64,000 bases of DNA from Paratrimastix pyriformis (GCA_027972325.1 JAPMOS010000004.1:558001-622000), one strand, 5' to 3'; positions 14,301-30,340 are shown, counted from the first letter of the stretch. Notes: generated by a model not told the origin, from the sequence alone. Made by a program: numbers and translations.

Positions 14301-16872
14301 GTAGCCGATGCGGTGGGGCAGCAGGGTGGCCCCGTCCAGGTTGGCCGCCGTGGGCGTGTAGGCGGCGGCCGTCGAGGCGAGGCGCATCAGCATGGCGCTG
14401 GCCTGGGCCAGGGGCTGCGCGGCGAAAAGCGGGATATGGACGAGGGATTCGCTGGGGGAGGAGGATGCAGACCCTGATTTGGGCAGGCAGCTGCTCGAGC
14501 GCCTCGGGGCTCAGGGTCGGGGTGGCCACCGAGCGGAGGGCGCCCATGGGCAGACCCGAGCGGGTGTTGGGCTGCAGCCGGATCGTGAGGGAGCCGTCAT
14601 CGGGCTGGCAGTAGATGAAGTGGCCCGTGTTCTGGGGCCCGTCGAAGACGAAGTGCGTTTGCCGCACAATCTCTGCGCGGGCCGAGCAAGAGTGGCGGTT
14701 AGAGCGGCCCCGTCTCCGTCGTTGCCGTCGTCGTTGCCGTTGTCGTTGCCGTCGTCGTCCCCGTCCCCCCCGTCCTCCCCGTCCCCCCCCGTCCCCCGAT
14801 CCCCCGTCCCCCGTCCCATGCGGGCGGGCCGCAAGGACGGACCTTTGTACTCGCGGCCGAGCTTGAAGGCGGTGACCTCGAGGAGGCGCCCCGACTCGGC
14901 GTCGAACTGGAGCCACTTCTTCCGGGGGAAGGACCCGATGGCCAGCACCGCCCCGTTGCAGGCCAGGGGGCCGTTCAGGAAGACCATGTTCGAGAGGGGA
15001 TGCTCTGCGTGGAGAGCGAGCAGTCGTGAGCAGGAGCCGGGAACAACAGCAACAAGGGTTTTCCCGAGCGATGCGAGAAGAGCAAGCTCGGCCCATGGGC
15101 ACTCACAGACCGAGGTGGCCCTCCAACTCGGTGGTGAGGCCGTGGATGGGCGAGTGGCCGGCCGGCAGAACCCCGGTGACCCTGCATTGCTCGCACAGGG
15201 TGATGGAGGCGCACACCCGGCACCGGTGCAGCGGGCCCACGATGGGCGCCATCCCGCAGCCGGAGCAGCGGCTGGACGGGTGGTCGGGCCGGCTGGGGGC
15301 CAGGTCGAGGGGAACCGTGCGCAGAACCTCGAAGCTGTCGGGGTGCACTTTGTAGAGGAGGCACGAGGGCAGGGGGTCCGACTCGTTCTGCAAAAGAAAG
15401 GTCGGAGATGCGGCAGGGGGGCGCAAAAGGAAACAGACGTCCGGGGAGGCGGGGCACTGGCCGGCGAGCAAGTAGAGGAAACGCCCGTCGGTGGTGGCCC
15501 GGAGGATGGCGTTGGGGATGTCGAAGGGCAGCCCGTGCGCCTCGATGAAGCGGGTGGGGAGAGGGACGGCCCCGGTCGAGCCGCGGAGAGACTCCGGGAA
15601 GACGGTCTCGACCTCCTGTGAAGAGGGGCAAGTGAGCATCGAATGCATGCCCATCCGACGAACGCCCCCCTCCCCTCCCCTCCCCTCCCCTCCCCAAGGC
15701 AACCGAGCATCAGACCTGAAGACTCTCTGCATCAAGAATGACAAACAGGGCTCCCTGCCGCATTCCCGGTCCGCGATACAGCAGCCTGCGCCGATCCAGG
15801 GCGACGAGCACCTGCCGGTCCTTGTCCTGACGGCTGTACGTATAGGCGGGGTTGACCGTATAGACCCGACCCGGCGCGGAGTTGTTGCCGGTTCCGACAT
15901 TGACCAGGCCTTTCTCGCAGAGCAGGTGGAAATAAGGGCCCGTCATAGTCACGGCTCCGATGCCGTGGCCAAGCAAGGCCGTGTCCAACTTGACCTGCCG
16001 CGGATCTGAGAGGGAGAACCCCGAGAGGTGTCAGGGAAGCCCGCGTGGGTTGAATCGATCATGCCGACCTGAGCTCTGGTCGGTAATCCCGGGAAGGAGG
16101 TGCACCCCTCGGATCTGCTGGAAGAGCGACGAGAACAGGGGCAGCGGGGCTTCGAAGGCGGCCGCCTTTTGGATCTGCTTGGTGGCCTTCAGCAGGACAC
16201 GAAGAGAGCCCGAGGCGCGCGCCAGCCCCATCTCAAAGTTCACCCGTTCCACGGGGGCCAAAAACCCTTTCACGCGCCGCGACCAATCGAGCAATGTGTC
16301 GCAGGCACCTTGTTCTGAAACCGAAGTGCCGATGACAGGATGACAAGATGACAAGGGGCGCACAGACCGGCTTCCCACTCGAGTGGCTTGAGATCTGAGA
16401 CGATGTTCAAAATGATATTAGAGTAAGATTGCGCCATCTGTTTGTCAGCCACAGCGGTGGAGACAAGCAGTTTCAAGGTGAGCAGGGTGAGGTCGCTCTT
16501 CTGACGTTGAGCAAGCGACGGCGCGAACGCCTTCGGTGGTGCGGACTTCTCCGATTGTTCTTGGATTTGCTTCAGGACGTTTTGCCCCAGTGCGTGCATG
16601 AGCTCCAGGCGACGATAGTTGACGATGGCAAACGGCGAGACAGTCGGTCGGACACGATCCAATTCCGCAGAGAGCCACTGGGTAATCTTGACAGCAGTCT
16701 CTCCGGCCAAATCGGAAAGCATAAAACCCGTGGAAGCCTCGCCGCGCTCCTCCTCCTTCGCAGGCGCCATCTTCAAGAAAGAAACGAACTTGTCGTCGAA
16801 GAGGGAGGACTCCTCGACTTCATCCATTCGAATTCCCCCAGCTGGAAGAGACTGGGATGCCTGGTTCCCCAT
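1..16872 (-). CDS. Giant HECT E3 ubiquitin ligase (ZZ, CUB-like, zinc-ribbon, UBR-like), C-terminus off the edge
   Basis: A ubiquitin-protein ligase whose catalytic HECT domain is cut by the window edge. The start is the ATG at 16872 (MGNQASQSL). Exons 16368-16872, 16069-16314, 15716-16005 and one starting at 15615 join in frame; later exons are only partly resolved. A ZZ finger lies near 15140-15275 (three C-x2-C pairs and an H-x3-H). CUB-like modules of the type HPY..GA....FD..C.TE occur near 11020-11640, 6130-6720 and 1990-2290. A zinc-ribbon block of four Cx2C pairs lies at 7215-7370. UBR-like Cys/His repeats span about 4050-4830. The exon near 94-203 reads [20 protein letters not shown], the start of a HECT N-lobe of the HECTD4/HERC type. 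I saw the domains; that this is a single gene is inferred from unbroken spacing and the absence of another start or terminator. The catalytic Cys is outside the window. Substrates are unknown. Confidence 0.8.
94..203 (-). other. HECT N-lobe exon
   Basis: On the minus strand this exon encodes the motif [19 protein letters not shown]. The pattern VxFxGEGxxDAGGPYR is diagnostic of the first helix and strand of HECT domains. A GTCCGT donor follows the exon, then an intron whose poly-C (plus-strand poly-G, 11-30) reaches the window edge. It is the last exon of this gene visible here. Confidence 0.8.
2551..2581. repeat. Poly-G tract in an intron (sense poly-C)
   Basis: About 31 consecutive G on the plus strand, followed by CGGGGGAGG. 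It lies in an intron of the minus-strand HECT gene, so the sense strand carries poly-C. Similar intronic tracts of this gene are at 11-30, 6178-6198, 11346-11391 and 12842-12863. Confidence 0.9.
4050..4830 (-). other. UBR-like Cys/His zinc-binding region of the HECT ligase
   Basis: Two or more exons carry closely spaced Cys and His. One reads [12 protein letters not shown], then [19 protein letters not shown] and, after an intron, [15 protein letters not shown]. This matches the UBR-box plan (CTF...YxCxTC...CxxCxxxCHxGH...FxCDCG) known from UBR4 and FBXO11. Further Cys/His clusters ([33 protein letters not shown]) follow at 4050-4330 and look like a second, degenerate copy. Whether it binds N-degrons cannot be judged from sequence alone. 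Confidence 0.7.
5641..5785. repeat. (GGGA)n tetranucleotide array
   Basis: About 145 bp of GGGA units with a few interruptions (GGGGA, GGGGGGA), inside an intron of the HECT gene. The plus strand has many closely spaced G-runs and could form G-quadruplexes; the sense strand of the gene is the pyrimidine-rich (TCCC)n strand. Confidence 0.9.
11346..11391. repeat. Poly-G tract, about 45 bp, in an intron
   Basis: One of the longest pure homopolymers in the window. It sits in an intron of the HECT gene between exons encoding halves of a CUB-like module (the HPYPNSDDW side at 11590 and the [11 protein letters not shown] side at 11090). Its true length is likely uncertain in any assembly. Confidence 0.9.
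13480..13563. repeat. CTG/TTG triplet repeats
   Basis: A (CTG)n run at about 13481-13508 and a mixed (CTG/TTG)n run to 13563 on the plus strand. On the minus strand, the sense strand of the HECT gene, they read as CAG/CAA. They may be an exonic polyglutamine stretch or lie in an intron; the local exon structure is unresolved. Confidence 0.75.
15662..15697. repeat. (CCCCT)n pentanucleotide run in an intron
   Basis: Short CCCCT repeats on the plus strand, within the intron between exons 3 and 4 of the HECT gene (exon 3 ends at 15716, exon 4 starts at 15615). Confidence 0.8.
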
Positions 16873-16944
16873 TGCAGGAAGGGACGATTCCCCTGTGCAA
16901 GAGATGGGGGAGAGAACCTCGGGTCATTGCATTTATCTTTTCAG
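16873..16944. promoter_or_regulatory. Shared 5' region of the HECT and NUDT1 genes
   Basis: Only 72 bp separate the start codons of the divergent HECT ligase (minus) and MTH1 homologue (plus). The stretch has no clear TATA element. It contains TTTTCAG directly before the NUDT1 ATG, so an upstream non-coding exon for that gene is possible. Confidence 0.5.
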
Positions 16945-17632
16945 ATGCTGAAGAGGCCCGATTCGGTGCAGTTGGCCACTCTTTTCTGGATCCTCGAGCC
17001 AAATCGAGTGCTACTTGGAATGAAAAAGCGTGGATTTGGCGTGGGGAAATATAATGGCTTTGGTGGTAAGGTTCGGACGAATATTCAGCCATTCTCACCA
17101 CCAGCCCCCCTAGGTCCAGGCCGATGAAACTCCTCTCCAAGGTGCTCTTCGAGAGCTGCAGGAGGAATGCGGGCTGATTCCGATTGATACCCGTCCACGA
17201 GGGATTCTCCTTTTCGAATTCGTCGAACCGGACAAGCGATGGTACCTGGAGGTCCATCTCTACTCTGCTACTAAGTTTACGGGCAATGTGACGGAATCGG
17301 AGGAGATGCGTCCCGAGTGGTTCGCCTATCCCGATGTTCCTCACGGCAAGATGTGGGAGGATGACAAATACTGGTGGCCCATTCTGATGCGCGACTCGAA
17401 CTTTCTGGGGCATTTTGTCTTTGACAACAGCCAACTTCTTTCTCGGGGCCTGGTTCGCGAGTGCCCCAGCATTCCTGCTCGGTTCCCTCGGCCTCGGTCG
17501 ACGTGGCCCCAGGGTATTCCGCCCACCGATGCGGACGTCGACCATCCATTCCCTGATCCGCCCCTGGAGCGGGTGGTGCGTTGCGAGTCCATCACCCCGG
17601 GTGTGCCCACCGAGACCCATCCGATTCCCTGA
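16945..17632 (+). CDS. NUDT1: MTH1/NUDT1-type Nudix hydrolase (8-oxo-dGTP diphosphatase)
   Basis: Hydrolyses oxidised purine nucleoside triphosphates to monophosphates, cleaning the nucleotide pool. Two exons, 16945-17070 and 17114-17632, split by a 43-nt intron (GTTCGG...CCTAG) that falls exactly inside the Nudix box. Exon 1 encodes MLKRPDSVQ and [20 protein letters not shown]; exon 2 continues [20 protein letters not shown]. Together they give GX5EX7REUXEEXGU with REL-EE intact. Downstream MRPEWF and [10 protein letters not shown] match human MTH1 motifs (MRPCWF, MWPDDSYWFP), including the purine-pocket Trp and Asp residues. The protein is about 214 residues, longer than the 156-residue human enzyme because of a Pro-rich C-terminal tail of some 60 residues. 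Confidence 0.93.
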
Positions 17633-17828
17633 GAGAGGAGGAACCACAACAGGAGCTGCATCTTCTTTCTCCATCTAACAGCAATCGTGCAACTCGAAAG
17701 AGAAGGCGGCGATAAGTACGTCACCTGAAGGCTCCCACCCCAAGGCTCATGGATTTCACATGGCCTCTGGCGGGAGGATAAGGCGCGTACTCCGACGAAA
17801 ACACGTGTGACGATCGAACGACGGCGCA

Positions 17829-19116
17829 CTACTGGAGGGCCGCCGGGGCACCGCCACTCACGGGGTCAGCATTGACAGGGGCGCCGGAATCAGCCGGGGC
17901 CGTCTCGATGGCCGTGCCCGCTGCAGCCTCCTCCCCGCCGGCTCCGGCGGCGTCCTCCTCGGTCGCGTAGAGGACCTTCTCGATCTCGCTGAGCGCGGGC
18001 TCGCCCTGGTGTTTCTGGCAGATGACCTCCACGTCGCGCAGCTTGGCGAAGTACCAGTCGCGTTCCTGAGACCACGTCCCAACGATGAGCCCAAACGAAA
18101 GCATGGAGAAGGAGAGGAGGCGAAGTGGATGGGGTGAGGGGGATGGCAGCCCAACCTTCTCGAGACTGTCCACGACTGACTCAAGCTCGGCCACCCGCTT
18201 GGCCAGCTCCTCGTTGCGCTGCTTGAGCTGCGGGTCCACCACGGTGATGGTCTGGGGCTGCGGCGCGGGGTGCCCATGGAGCAGACTGCCTGATGTGACC
18301 ATCCCCCCCGGTTGGTGACCCCGGGCGGCAACGGGTTGTGGGTGCTGCTGCTGTTGAATCAGGGCCGCGCCTAGAGTGGGGAACTTGGAAATGAAAGGAG
18401 GAAGAGCGGGAGAGTGTGCCGACCGGTGGTGGTGATCAGGTGCGGAGCCCCGGGGATTCGGCCAGGAGCAGCCCCAGCGGCGTGATGCGCGACGGGGGCG
18501 GTGGTGGTGGCGGTGGCCCCTGGATCGGCAACTGCGGCGCCGGCGCGTGTGCCTGGGTTATACCCAGCTGGGCCGCGTTGCCGCTCGGCGACTGCGTTAT
18601 ACTCGGGGCCACTTTGGTTCCTGTGCAGGTCCCAGTAGCGCTTCATCCACTGGCGGAGAGGGGTGAAGACCGGCAGGCAGGAGGAGATCTGACCTGAAGA
18701 AACTCGAGGTTGTCTTGATACCTCCCCTTGATCAGCTTTTCAACTTCGATGTACTGTACAGCAAGTGACGCAAGGATGTGCGTAAAAAATCAGCGCCGAC
18801 CTTCTGGATCCCGAGTCGATTAAACGCGTCCTGCAAAATCTTGTAGTTCTTCACATACTCGTACTCCAATCTTGCGGTAAAATTCACCTTGTGCAAGGGA
18901 ATGCGACCGGGGAAGCAAGAGTCAAGAATTTGACAATGAGCCGCGCCGGTGCACACTTGTTCAACCTGAAAGCGTCACAAATGACCATTCCTGTATTCGT
19001 TCATTCCAAACCTTGGTGTATCCGAGCTTGAGAAGATCGTTGAGCCAATTGAGGAGCTCCGTCCGGCCAACAAAGAACCCGGCATCCATCATACCAATGG
19101 CCTTATCGCTTGCCAT
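17829..19116 (-). CDS. MAPRE: EB1/MAPRE family microtubule plus-end tracking protein
   Basis: Binds growing microtubule plus ends and recruits other tip proteins. Six exons: 19012-19116, 18801-18965, 18694-18753, 18424-18649, 18156-18370 and 17829-18065, all junctions in frame, giving about 335 residues. The N-terminal calponin-homology domain shows MMDAGFFVGRTELLNWLN, VCTGAAHCQILDSCFPG, HKVNF, NYKILQDAF, then KLIKGRYQDNLEFLQWMKRY, all hallmarks of EB1. A Gln/Pro linker is followed by a coiled coil (QLKQRNEELAKRVAELESVV) and the EB-homology motif RDWYFAKLRDVEVICQ. The tail is Glu/Ala/Pro-rich and ends GGAPAALQ, without the usual EEY terminus, so binding of CAP-Gly proteins through that tail is doubtful. 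The gene diverges from the PRMT gene and converges with NUDT1. Confidence 0.95.
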
Positions 19117-19274
19117 TTCCTGAGCCACAGGAAGCATTGAACTTTGGCGGCAAAGGAAAGCGAAATGACAGACGAAGCAGTGGAAATCAGAGAAAAGTTT
19201 CGAAAGGAGATTTTAAATGGGAGCGAGATAGGATCACCCCTGTTCACCACGCACTTTTCATCTTTGACAGCCGA
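19117..19274. promoter_or_regulatory. Shared 5' region of the EB1 and PRMT genes
   Basis: About 158 bp between the EB1 start (19116, minus) and the preferred PRMT start (19275, plus). Another ATG for the plus gene lies near 19166, but its frame closes at the TGA overlapping 19276, so 19275 is favoured. The stretch is AT-richer than its surroundings. Confidence 0.4.
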
Positions 19275-20900
<1,626 letters not shown>

Positions 20901-20917
20901 TTCCATTAACGCTATTA

Positions 20918-21916
20918 ATGGCACCACAGCTGGAGACAACCTCCGGGCAATCGATGGCGAAAAGGAGAAAATTGGTCACAACCCTTGCGCCACGCTCCCG
21001 TGCACCATCCGCTGTCGATTTCTTGAACATGGATCCAAATAATATTCCGAACGAATTTTTCTGTCCAATTACCATGGAAATGATGCGCGATCCGGTCATT
21101 GCTAGTGATGGCCACACCTACGAACGAGCCGCCATCGAAGAATGGTTACATTCCCATGAGACGTCGCCTGTGACGCGCAAGCCAATGACTGCTCGCTCCC
21201 TCATCCCTAATATTGCTCTTCGCAATACCATCGAGACTCTCGCAGGCGGAGCTCATCCGCGCCCTGATGCACCTCATGCTGCTGCTCCTCGTGCTGCTGC
21301 TCCTCGTGCCCCCCATGCTCTCGCCAATATTGATCTTTCTGTGCAAATGAGCCCTGCGAATGAAGGAATTTCCACATGTTCGATTGTCGTCAACCCACCA
21401 GGTTTGTGGAAGCGGCACTCTCTACCCCATCTTGAAATGTCTAGTGAACGGCGAGCGGCGACCTTGTGCCTGTATTTGCGTGATCGATGTGAGCGGGTCC
21501 ATGCAACTTGAAGCTCCTATGAAAGACTCCGAGAGCGCTGGACTCACCCGTCTCGATTTGGTGAAACATTCCGGTTTGTTTTTTTCACAATGGCGGGCTC
21601 TCGCCTCTCACCCCCCGGTTCTGGACCGGAATCATCATAGTGCGCACCTGTATGGCCCTGCTCGAATCCCACGATATGCTGGCTCTGGTCGCGTTCAGCA
21701 GCTCGTCTGCAAGCTCGCCTCCCCCGCCCTGATCGTGTCCATCTGCTTTCGCAGGGCCCGGGTCGTGCTGCCCCTGACCGCCATGAACGACGCCGGGAAA
21801 TCCCTGGCCAGCCATGCCATCGACTCCCTCGATGCGAGCGGGTCCGCTTCAGGGTCACACGCGGCACGATCGACGTTCCCGGGTCCATCGCCGGTAACCC
21901 CACGATCAACCCCCCC

Positions 21917-21947
<31 letters not shown>

Positions 21948-24086
21948 ACATAACAGTGCGACCAACATCTGGGACGGGATCCGGGTCGCTATGGACATCT
22001 CCCGGATGCCGCTCTGCGCCCAGAAGAACGTCCACACGCTGCTGCTGACCGACGGCGAGCCCAACGAGAACCCGCCCCGGGGCATCATCCCCACCTTCCG
22101 CAAGGCCCTGGCCGGGTCCCCATGCGCGGCTCGCTGCACACGTTCGGCTTCGGGTACGCCCTGGACACGCCCTGCTGGTCGAGCTGGCCGAGATCGGCAC
22201 GGGCATGTTCAACTTCGTCCCCGACAGGTCCCGCCCACGCCCCGCTCAGTCCAACAACACACCCCGCCGTGTCATTTCATCATCATCCCTCCCTCCCCAC
22301 CCCCTCCCCACCCCCCTACCTCCCCCCTCCCCACCCACCCCGCCGCCGTCACAGCTCGATGTTGGGCACGTGCTTCGTCAACTTCATCGCCAACACGCTG
22401 GCCGCGGCCTCGCCCTCGGCCACCCTGCAGCTGGCCGTTCGCCGGGGGGCCCACCTGGTGCGCCGGATGGGGTTCGAGGGCCCCTGCCCCGAGGCGATCC
22501 CGCTGGGGGCCATCCAGTTCGGCCAGGCCCGGACCGAGATCATCCAACTGAAGGACGTCCAGGCCCCCGAGGACCTCGAGGTGACCCTCCGGTCTGCTGC
22601 CGTGCCCCGGGGGTGGAGTTGGCCGAGGGGTGGAGGGGGGAGGGGAGGGAGAGGAGGGAGGAGACTAGGTGGGGCTCCGATTGGGATTTTCCATGGAAAC
22701 GTCACACGGCCCGTGACGGTGTGGTGGCAGCTACGAGGCCGATGGCCACCCCAAGACGGTCGCCGTCCGGGCCACGGCCATGCCCAACGACACGGCCCAC
22801 GAGTTCCTCGTCCAGCGGAGCCGCCTCGACACCTGCGACGCCATGCGGCGGGCCATCGGCCTCGGGCGCGCTTCCAACGTCCCCGCCGCCCAGCAGGCCA
22901 TCGCCACCATGGGGTCTGTCGCCCCCCCCCCCCGGCCGCCTCCTCCCCACGTCATTGCCGCCTCCTGGCTGGCCTTGCTCACCGGCCCGGCGCCACCACC
23001 CCACCCGTCGGCGCCAGTGCCCAGCTGGGCGAGGGCCCGGCCCACGAGGATGGCCGCCTGGTGGCCCTGGTGAAGGACCTGGAGGGCCAGGTCCGCGAGG
23101 CCTTCTCGCGGGAGGACTGGTGGCAGCGCTGGGGCCGCCACTACGTCCCCTCGCTGCTGCGGGCCCACCAGCTGCAGCAGTGCAGCAACTTCAAGGACCC
23201 CGGCGTGCAGCTGTACGGCGGCCGGCTCTTCGCCGACCTGCAGGTCCGCCCGTCCGGTCCCAGAGCCCTTCCCTCCCGCTCCTCCCGTGTGGTGGGTTGT
23301 CTGCCTCACCCCGGTGCGCGGATCTCCTCCTCCCTCCCCCCCCCCCCCCCCCCCCCTGCCCTCAGGACCGGGCCGATGACCTCTTCTGCAAGCTGCCCCC
23401 GCCCGTGGGGTCCATCCAGTCGGCTTCAGATTCCTTCGGCGCCTCGGCCGCCGCCGCTGCTGCTCCGGCCCGGCCCATCAACATGGCCGAGTACCTCAAC
23501 CCCTCCCGGCCCTGCTTCGCTGGCACCTCGCCCGTCCTGATGGCCGACGGGCGCACCCGGTGCATCAGTCTGCTGAAGAAGGGCGATCGGCTCGCCGGGG
23601 TGCCGAGGTCCGTTCCCCCCGTCCCCCCGGGCCCTGGCTGCCCCTGCCGCTGACCCTCACCGCCCCCACTCCGTGGCCCCGCTCCAGGTGCGCTGCGTGG
23701 TGGAGAGCATCTGCCCGACGGGCCGGGCCTCGCTGGTGGCCCTGGGGCCCATGCTGGTGACCCCCTGGCACCCCGTCCAGGAGGCCTCGGGGGCCTGGGT
23801 CTTCCCGGCCGACATCCACCCGCCCACGGCCCGCGCCTGCGATGCCGTCTACAACTTGGTCCTCGACGGGTCCCACGGGACGGCCACTGTGGGCGGCCGC
23901 AGCTGCGCCACCCTGGGCCACGGCCTGGCGGGCCCCGTGGTGGGCCACCCGTACTTCGGCACGGCCAAGGTGCTGGCCGACCTGAAGCGGATGCGCGGCT
24001 GGGAGGCGGGCCGGGTCCTGCTGGGCGCTCAGGCCGTGGTGGAGCGGGACCCGGCCACAGGGCTCGTCTCGGGCATCAAGCAGTAG
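20918..24086 (+). CDS. U-box / von Willebrand A / Hint (Vint) fusion protein
   Basis: Probably an E3 ubiquitin ligase with a metal-dependent adhesion-type domain and a Hedgehog/intein-type C-terminus. Ten exons: 20918-21401, 21445-21573, 21641-21704, 21755-21841, 21957-22227, 22355-22591, 22731-22913, 23018-23243, 23366-23599, 23688-24086; about 770 residues. The U-box (residues about 38-105) shows NEFFCPITMEMMRDPVIASD and TYERAAIEEWL. The VWA domain has the MIDAS motif DVSGS, ATNIWDG and TDGEPN. After a Vwaint-like linker, the Hint part begins RPCFAGTSPVLMADGRTR and contains LVTPWHPV. There is no C-terminal Asn (it ends GIKQ), so full protein splicing looks unlikely. Exon 5 needs two extra C bases to keep the conserved VWA frame. 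The ATG at 20918 is the first in frame; 20954 and 21029 are alternatives. Confidence 0.9.
21910..21951. repeat. Poly-C plus (CA)n just before a 3' splice site
   Basis: About 23 C followed by a CA dinucleotide run and TAACAG, the acceptor of U-box gene intron 4. The tract acts in the position of a polypyrimidine tract. Confidence 0.9.
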
Positions 24087-24299
24087 GCACCTCCCCTTGT
24101 GGGATATTGCTTTGGGGGTAGAGGACCATGTGCTTCTTTTTTTTCTGCCCTTCCTTCTTCTCCTCTTCCCCTCGGCCGTTCTCCTTCCCCCGCTCGGCTC
24201 TCTCCTGTACATTTTTTTGCGGTTCGGGAAATCGTGTTCGTGTTCGTCCAAACACCACGTCCGGCTCAATCGGCTCAATCAAACACCCGTCCGGCTCAA

Positions 24300-28167
<3,868 letters not shown>

Positions 28168-28483
28168 ATGTTGGCGGCTTTCATTCATATCGCAAAGAAT
28201 AAAGGTGTGATGATCCGGTAATGTGCGACCAAGCCTGGACAGGAACAAATGTGATATATAAAAAAAATGGGGCATTGTGGCGCCGCGGGAGGCAGTGGAT
28301 TATTGTCTGTGTCAAGGAAGACAGCGGGACTGACGGTGGGTTTGTCTCCCAAACTCCGAAATTGACGCCCTCCGCTTCGGTCCGATCCGCCTACAAAAGG
28401 GCGCCCTCAGATGAGTCCTGCAAACAAGATCCGAGTCAAGTCGCAGAATCAACCATCAAACCAGCACAACCAATCCCACAACC
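28168..28483. other. Intergenic region with the small heat-shock gene promoter
   Basis: 316 bp between dihydrolipoyl dehydrogenase and the sHSP gene. It contains an A-rich patch (GATATATAAAAAAAATGG, about 28252-28269) and CTACAAAAGG at 28391-28400, some 85 bp before the sHSP ATG, which might act as a TATA-like element. I found no convincing array of nGAAn heat-shock units. Confidence 0.4.
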
Positions 28484-29295
28484 ATGTTTGCCTCTATCCC
28501 GTTCCGTGATCTTCAGCACGCGATGAACTCGCTGTTCGGCGATTTTGCTACGACCCATGCCGGTTGGTATTGGCACGATCCATTTGAAGAGCTGGATGAA
28601 CTCCGCAACTCGGTGATTCATCTCTTCGATGCTTATCCTCTTGGCCAGCCCCAGCCGATTGCTGATGCCTCAACTGCCACTCCCAAGCCACAGTCTTCAT
28701 CGGATACTTCAGTTCCTGTCACCCAAACCGAGAAGGCCGCTCCTCCTGCCGGTGATGCCACCGCCGCCGCTGCAGCCACCGCCCCCTCGACCTCTGCCCC
28801 CGCCGCTCCGTCGGCTCAAGCTGTGGTTCCTCGCCCAGCCGATGAGAGCCAAGTGGTGCGGCCACGCTCTCGCAACGTGGCCTGGCTGCCCCGATGCGAC
28901 GTGGAGGAGACCCCCACCGAGGTTTGTGTGTTGCTTGGTTTTCTGGCTTTCCCTCACACGACATCTCCCCCTCTCAGATCGTGGTGCATGCAGAGCTGCC
29001 CGGCGTGGCCAAGGAGGACACCAAGCTGGAAGTGGACCCTCAGCGCTGCCTGCTCACGCTGTCGGGCCACCGCCAGCAGCGCACCGAGGAGGGTGGCCAG
29101 CCCGGAAGCACCTTCCACCGGATCGAGTCGGTGTCGGGTTCCTTCCGGCGCACTTTCCGGCTGCCCGAGACCTGCCGGCCCCGTCTGGCCGAGATCAGTG
29201 CCCGGTCCGAGAATGGCATCATCGAGGTGCACTGCCCAAAGGCCGAGCCGGCCCCCGAAGCTGCCCCCAAGTCCATCAACATTACCATCCAGTAA
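28484..29295 (+). CDS. Small heat-shock protein (Hsp20/alpha-crystallin domain)
   Basis: ATP-independent chaperone that holds unfolding proteins. Two exons, 28484-28921 and 28978-29295, split by a 56-nt intron (GTTTGT...CTCTCAG); about 251 residues. The N-terminus MFASIPFRDLQHAMNSLFGD is followed by an Ala/Pro/Thr-rich linker of some 80 residues. The alpha-crystallin domain shows WLPRCDVEETPTE, VVHAELPGVAKEDTKLEVD, LTLSGHRQ, then FRRTFRLPE and NGIIEVHCPK (the family's A-x-x-x-N-G-V-L motif is S-E-N-G-I-I). The short C-terminal tail ends SINITIQ, an I-x-I motif that docks into the crystallin groove during oligomerisation. Length and linker resemble bacterial-class/cytosolic protist sHSPs. Confidence 0.93.
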
Positions 29296-29569
29296 ATGTT
29301 TGTGCCCCTTTGACCGATGCGAGACGATGGTTCCAAACACAATGCGACCTCTCAAAAGGGATGGGAACTGCTGACGGTTTGTCTTCCCCCCAGATGATCG
29401 TTGGCCGATGGTCATGATCAGGGTTGGTGCCTGTTCTCCGAGAAAATAATACCCGACCACCACAGCACGGTGACTTTTGCCGATCGGGTCGGCTACGGTC
29501 TGAGTTCCCCCGACCCAGACCCCACTCAGGAAGGAATAAGGCAGCCAAAACAACCCCTCCCATCCAAAC

Positions 29570-30299
29570 ATGCAGTGCGCACCCATCGCTATCCAGGCCC
29601 CTGCGGTGATGCCGACTGGCCCTTGCCGTGTCCCCACCCCTGCCCCTGCGGGACACCCCAAGCTGGCCAATGTGCGGTGCCCCATCGACGAGGTGCCCGA
29701 GAAGTACCGGCTGCGCATTCCCATGATGCAAGACACCTACTTGCTCAACGGCTCCATGGTCCCCTGGAGCGGTGCCTACGATAACTGCCACAGCCCTATC
29801 TGCACCAGCCAGAATGCCCAAGGTGAATGGGTCCCCACTGTCATCGGTCCGTTTCGACGCGTTTTCCCCCGACATTACCACTTCGTCGGATCCTCTCTCT
29901 CGGATCTCGATAAAATGCCAACAATTCATTTCGATCATACCCACTTTTTTCCCCTCCCTTACCCACCGCAGGCAAGGTGCCCTCGTTCACGGAGCGTGAT
30001 GCATTGGCTGCTCTGGAGAGCTGCGAGCGTGCCTGGGACTCGGGTCGTGGCCTGTGGCCCACCCTGCCCGTGGCCAAGCGCATCGAGGCCATCGAGAACT
30101 TCACCTCGATGATGATCACCCGCCGCGAGGAGGTCGTCCGGCTGCTCATGTGGGAGATCTGCAAGAACCGCTCCGACGCCGAAAAGGAGTTCGACCGTAC
30201 CGTCAAGTGTCCGTCCTTCCCGCTGTCCACTGGCAACGCCCCCCCTCCCCCCCCTCCCCCCGCCCACCCACCCGATTGGTGGCTCACGCATCCCGCTCC

Positions 30300-30340
<41 letters not shown>

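Noticed and set aside
22122-23653. Separate second gene overlapping the U-box/VWA/Hint gene
   Set aside because: The overlapping frames arise from intron read-through; exon joins by phase give one continuous protein.
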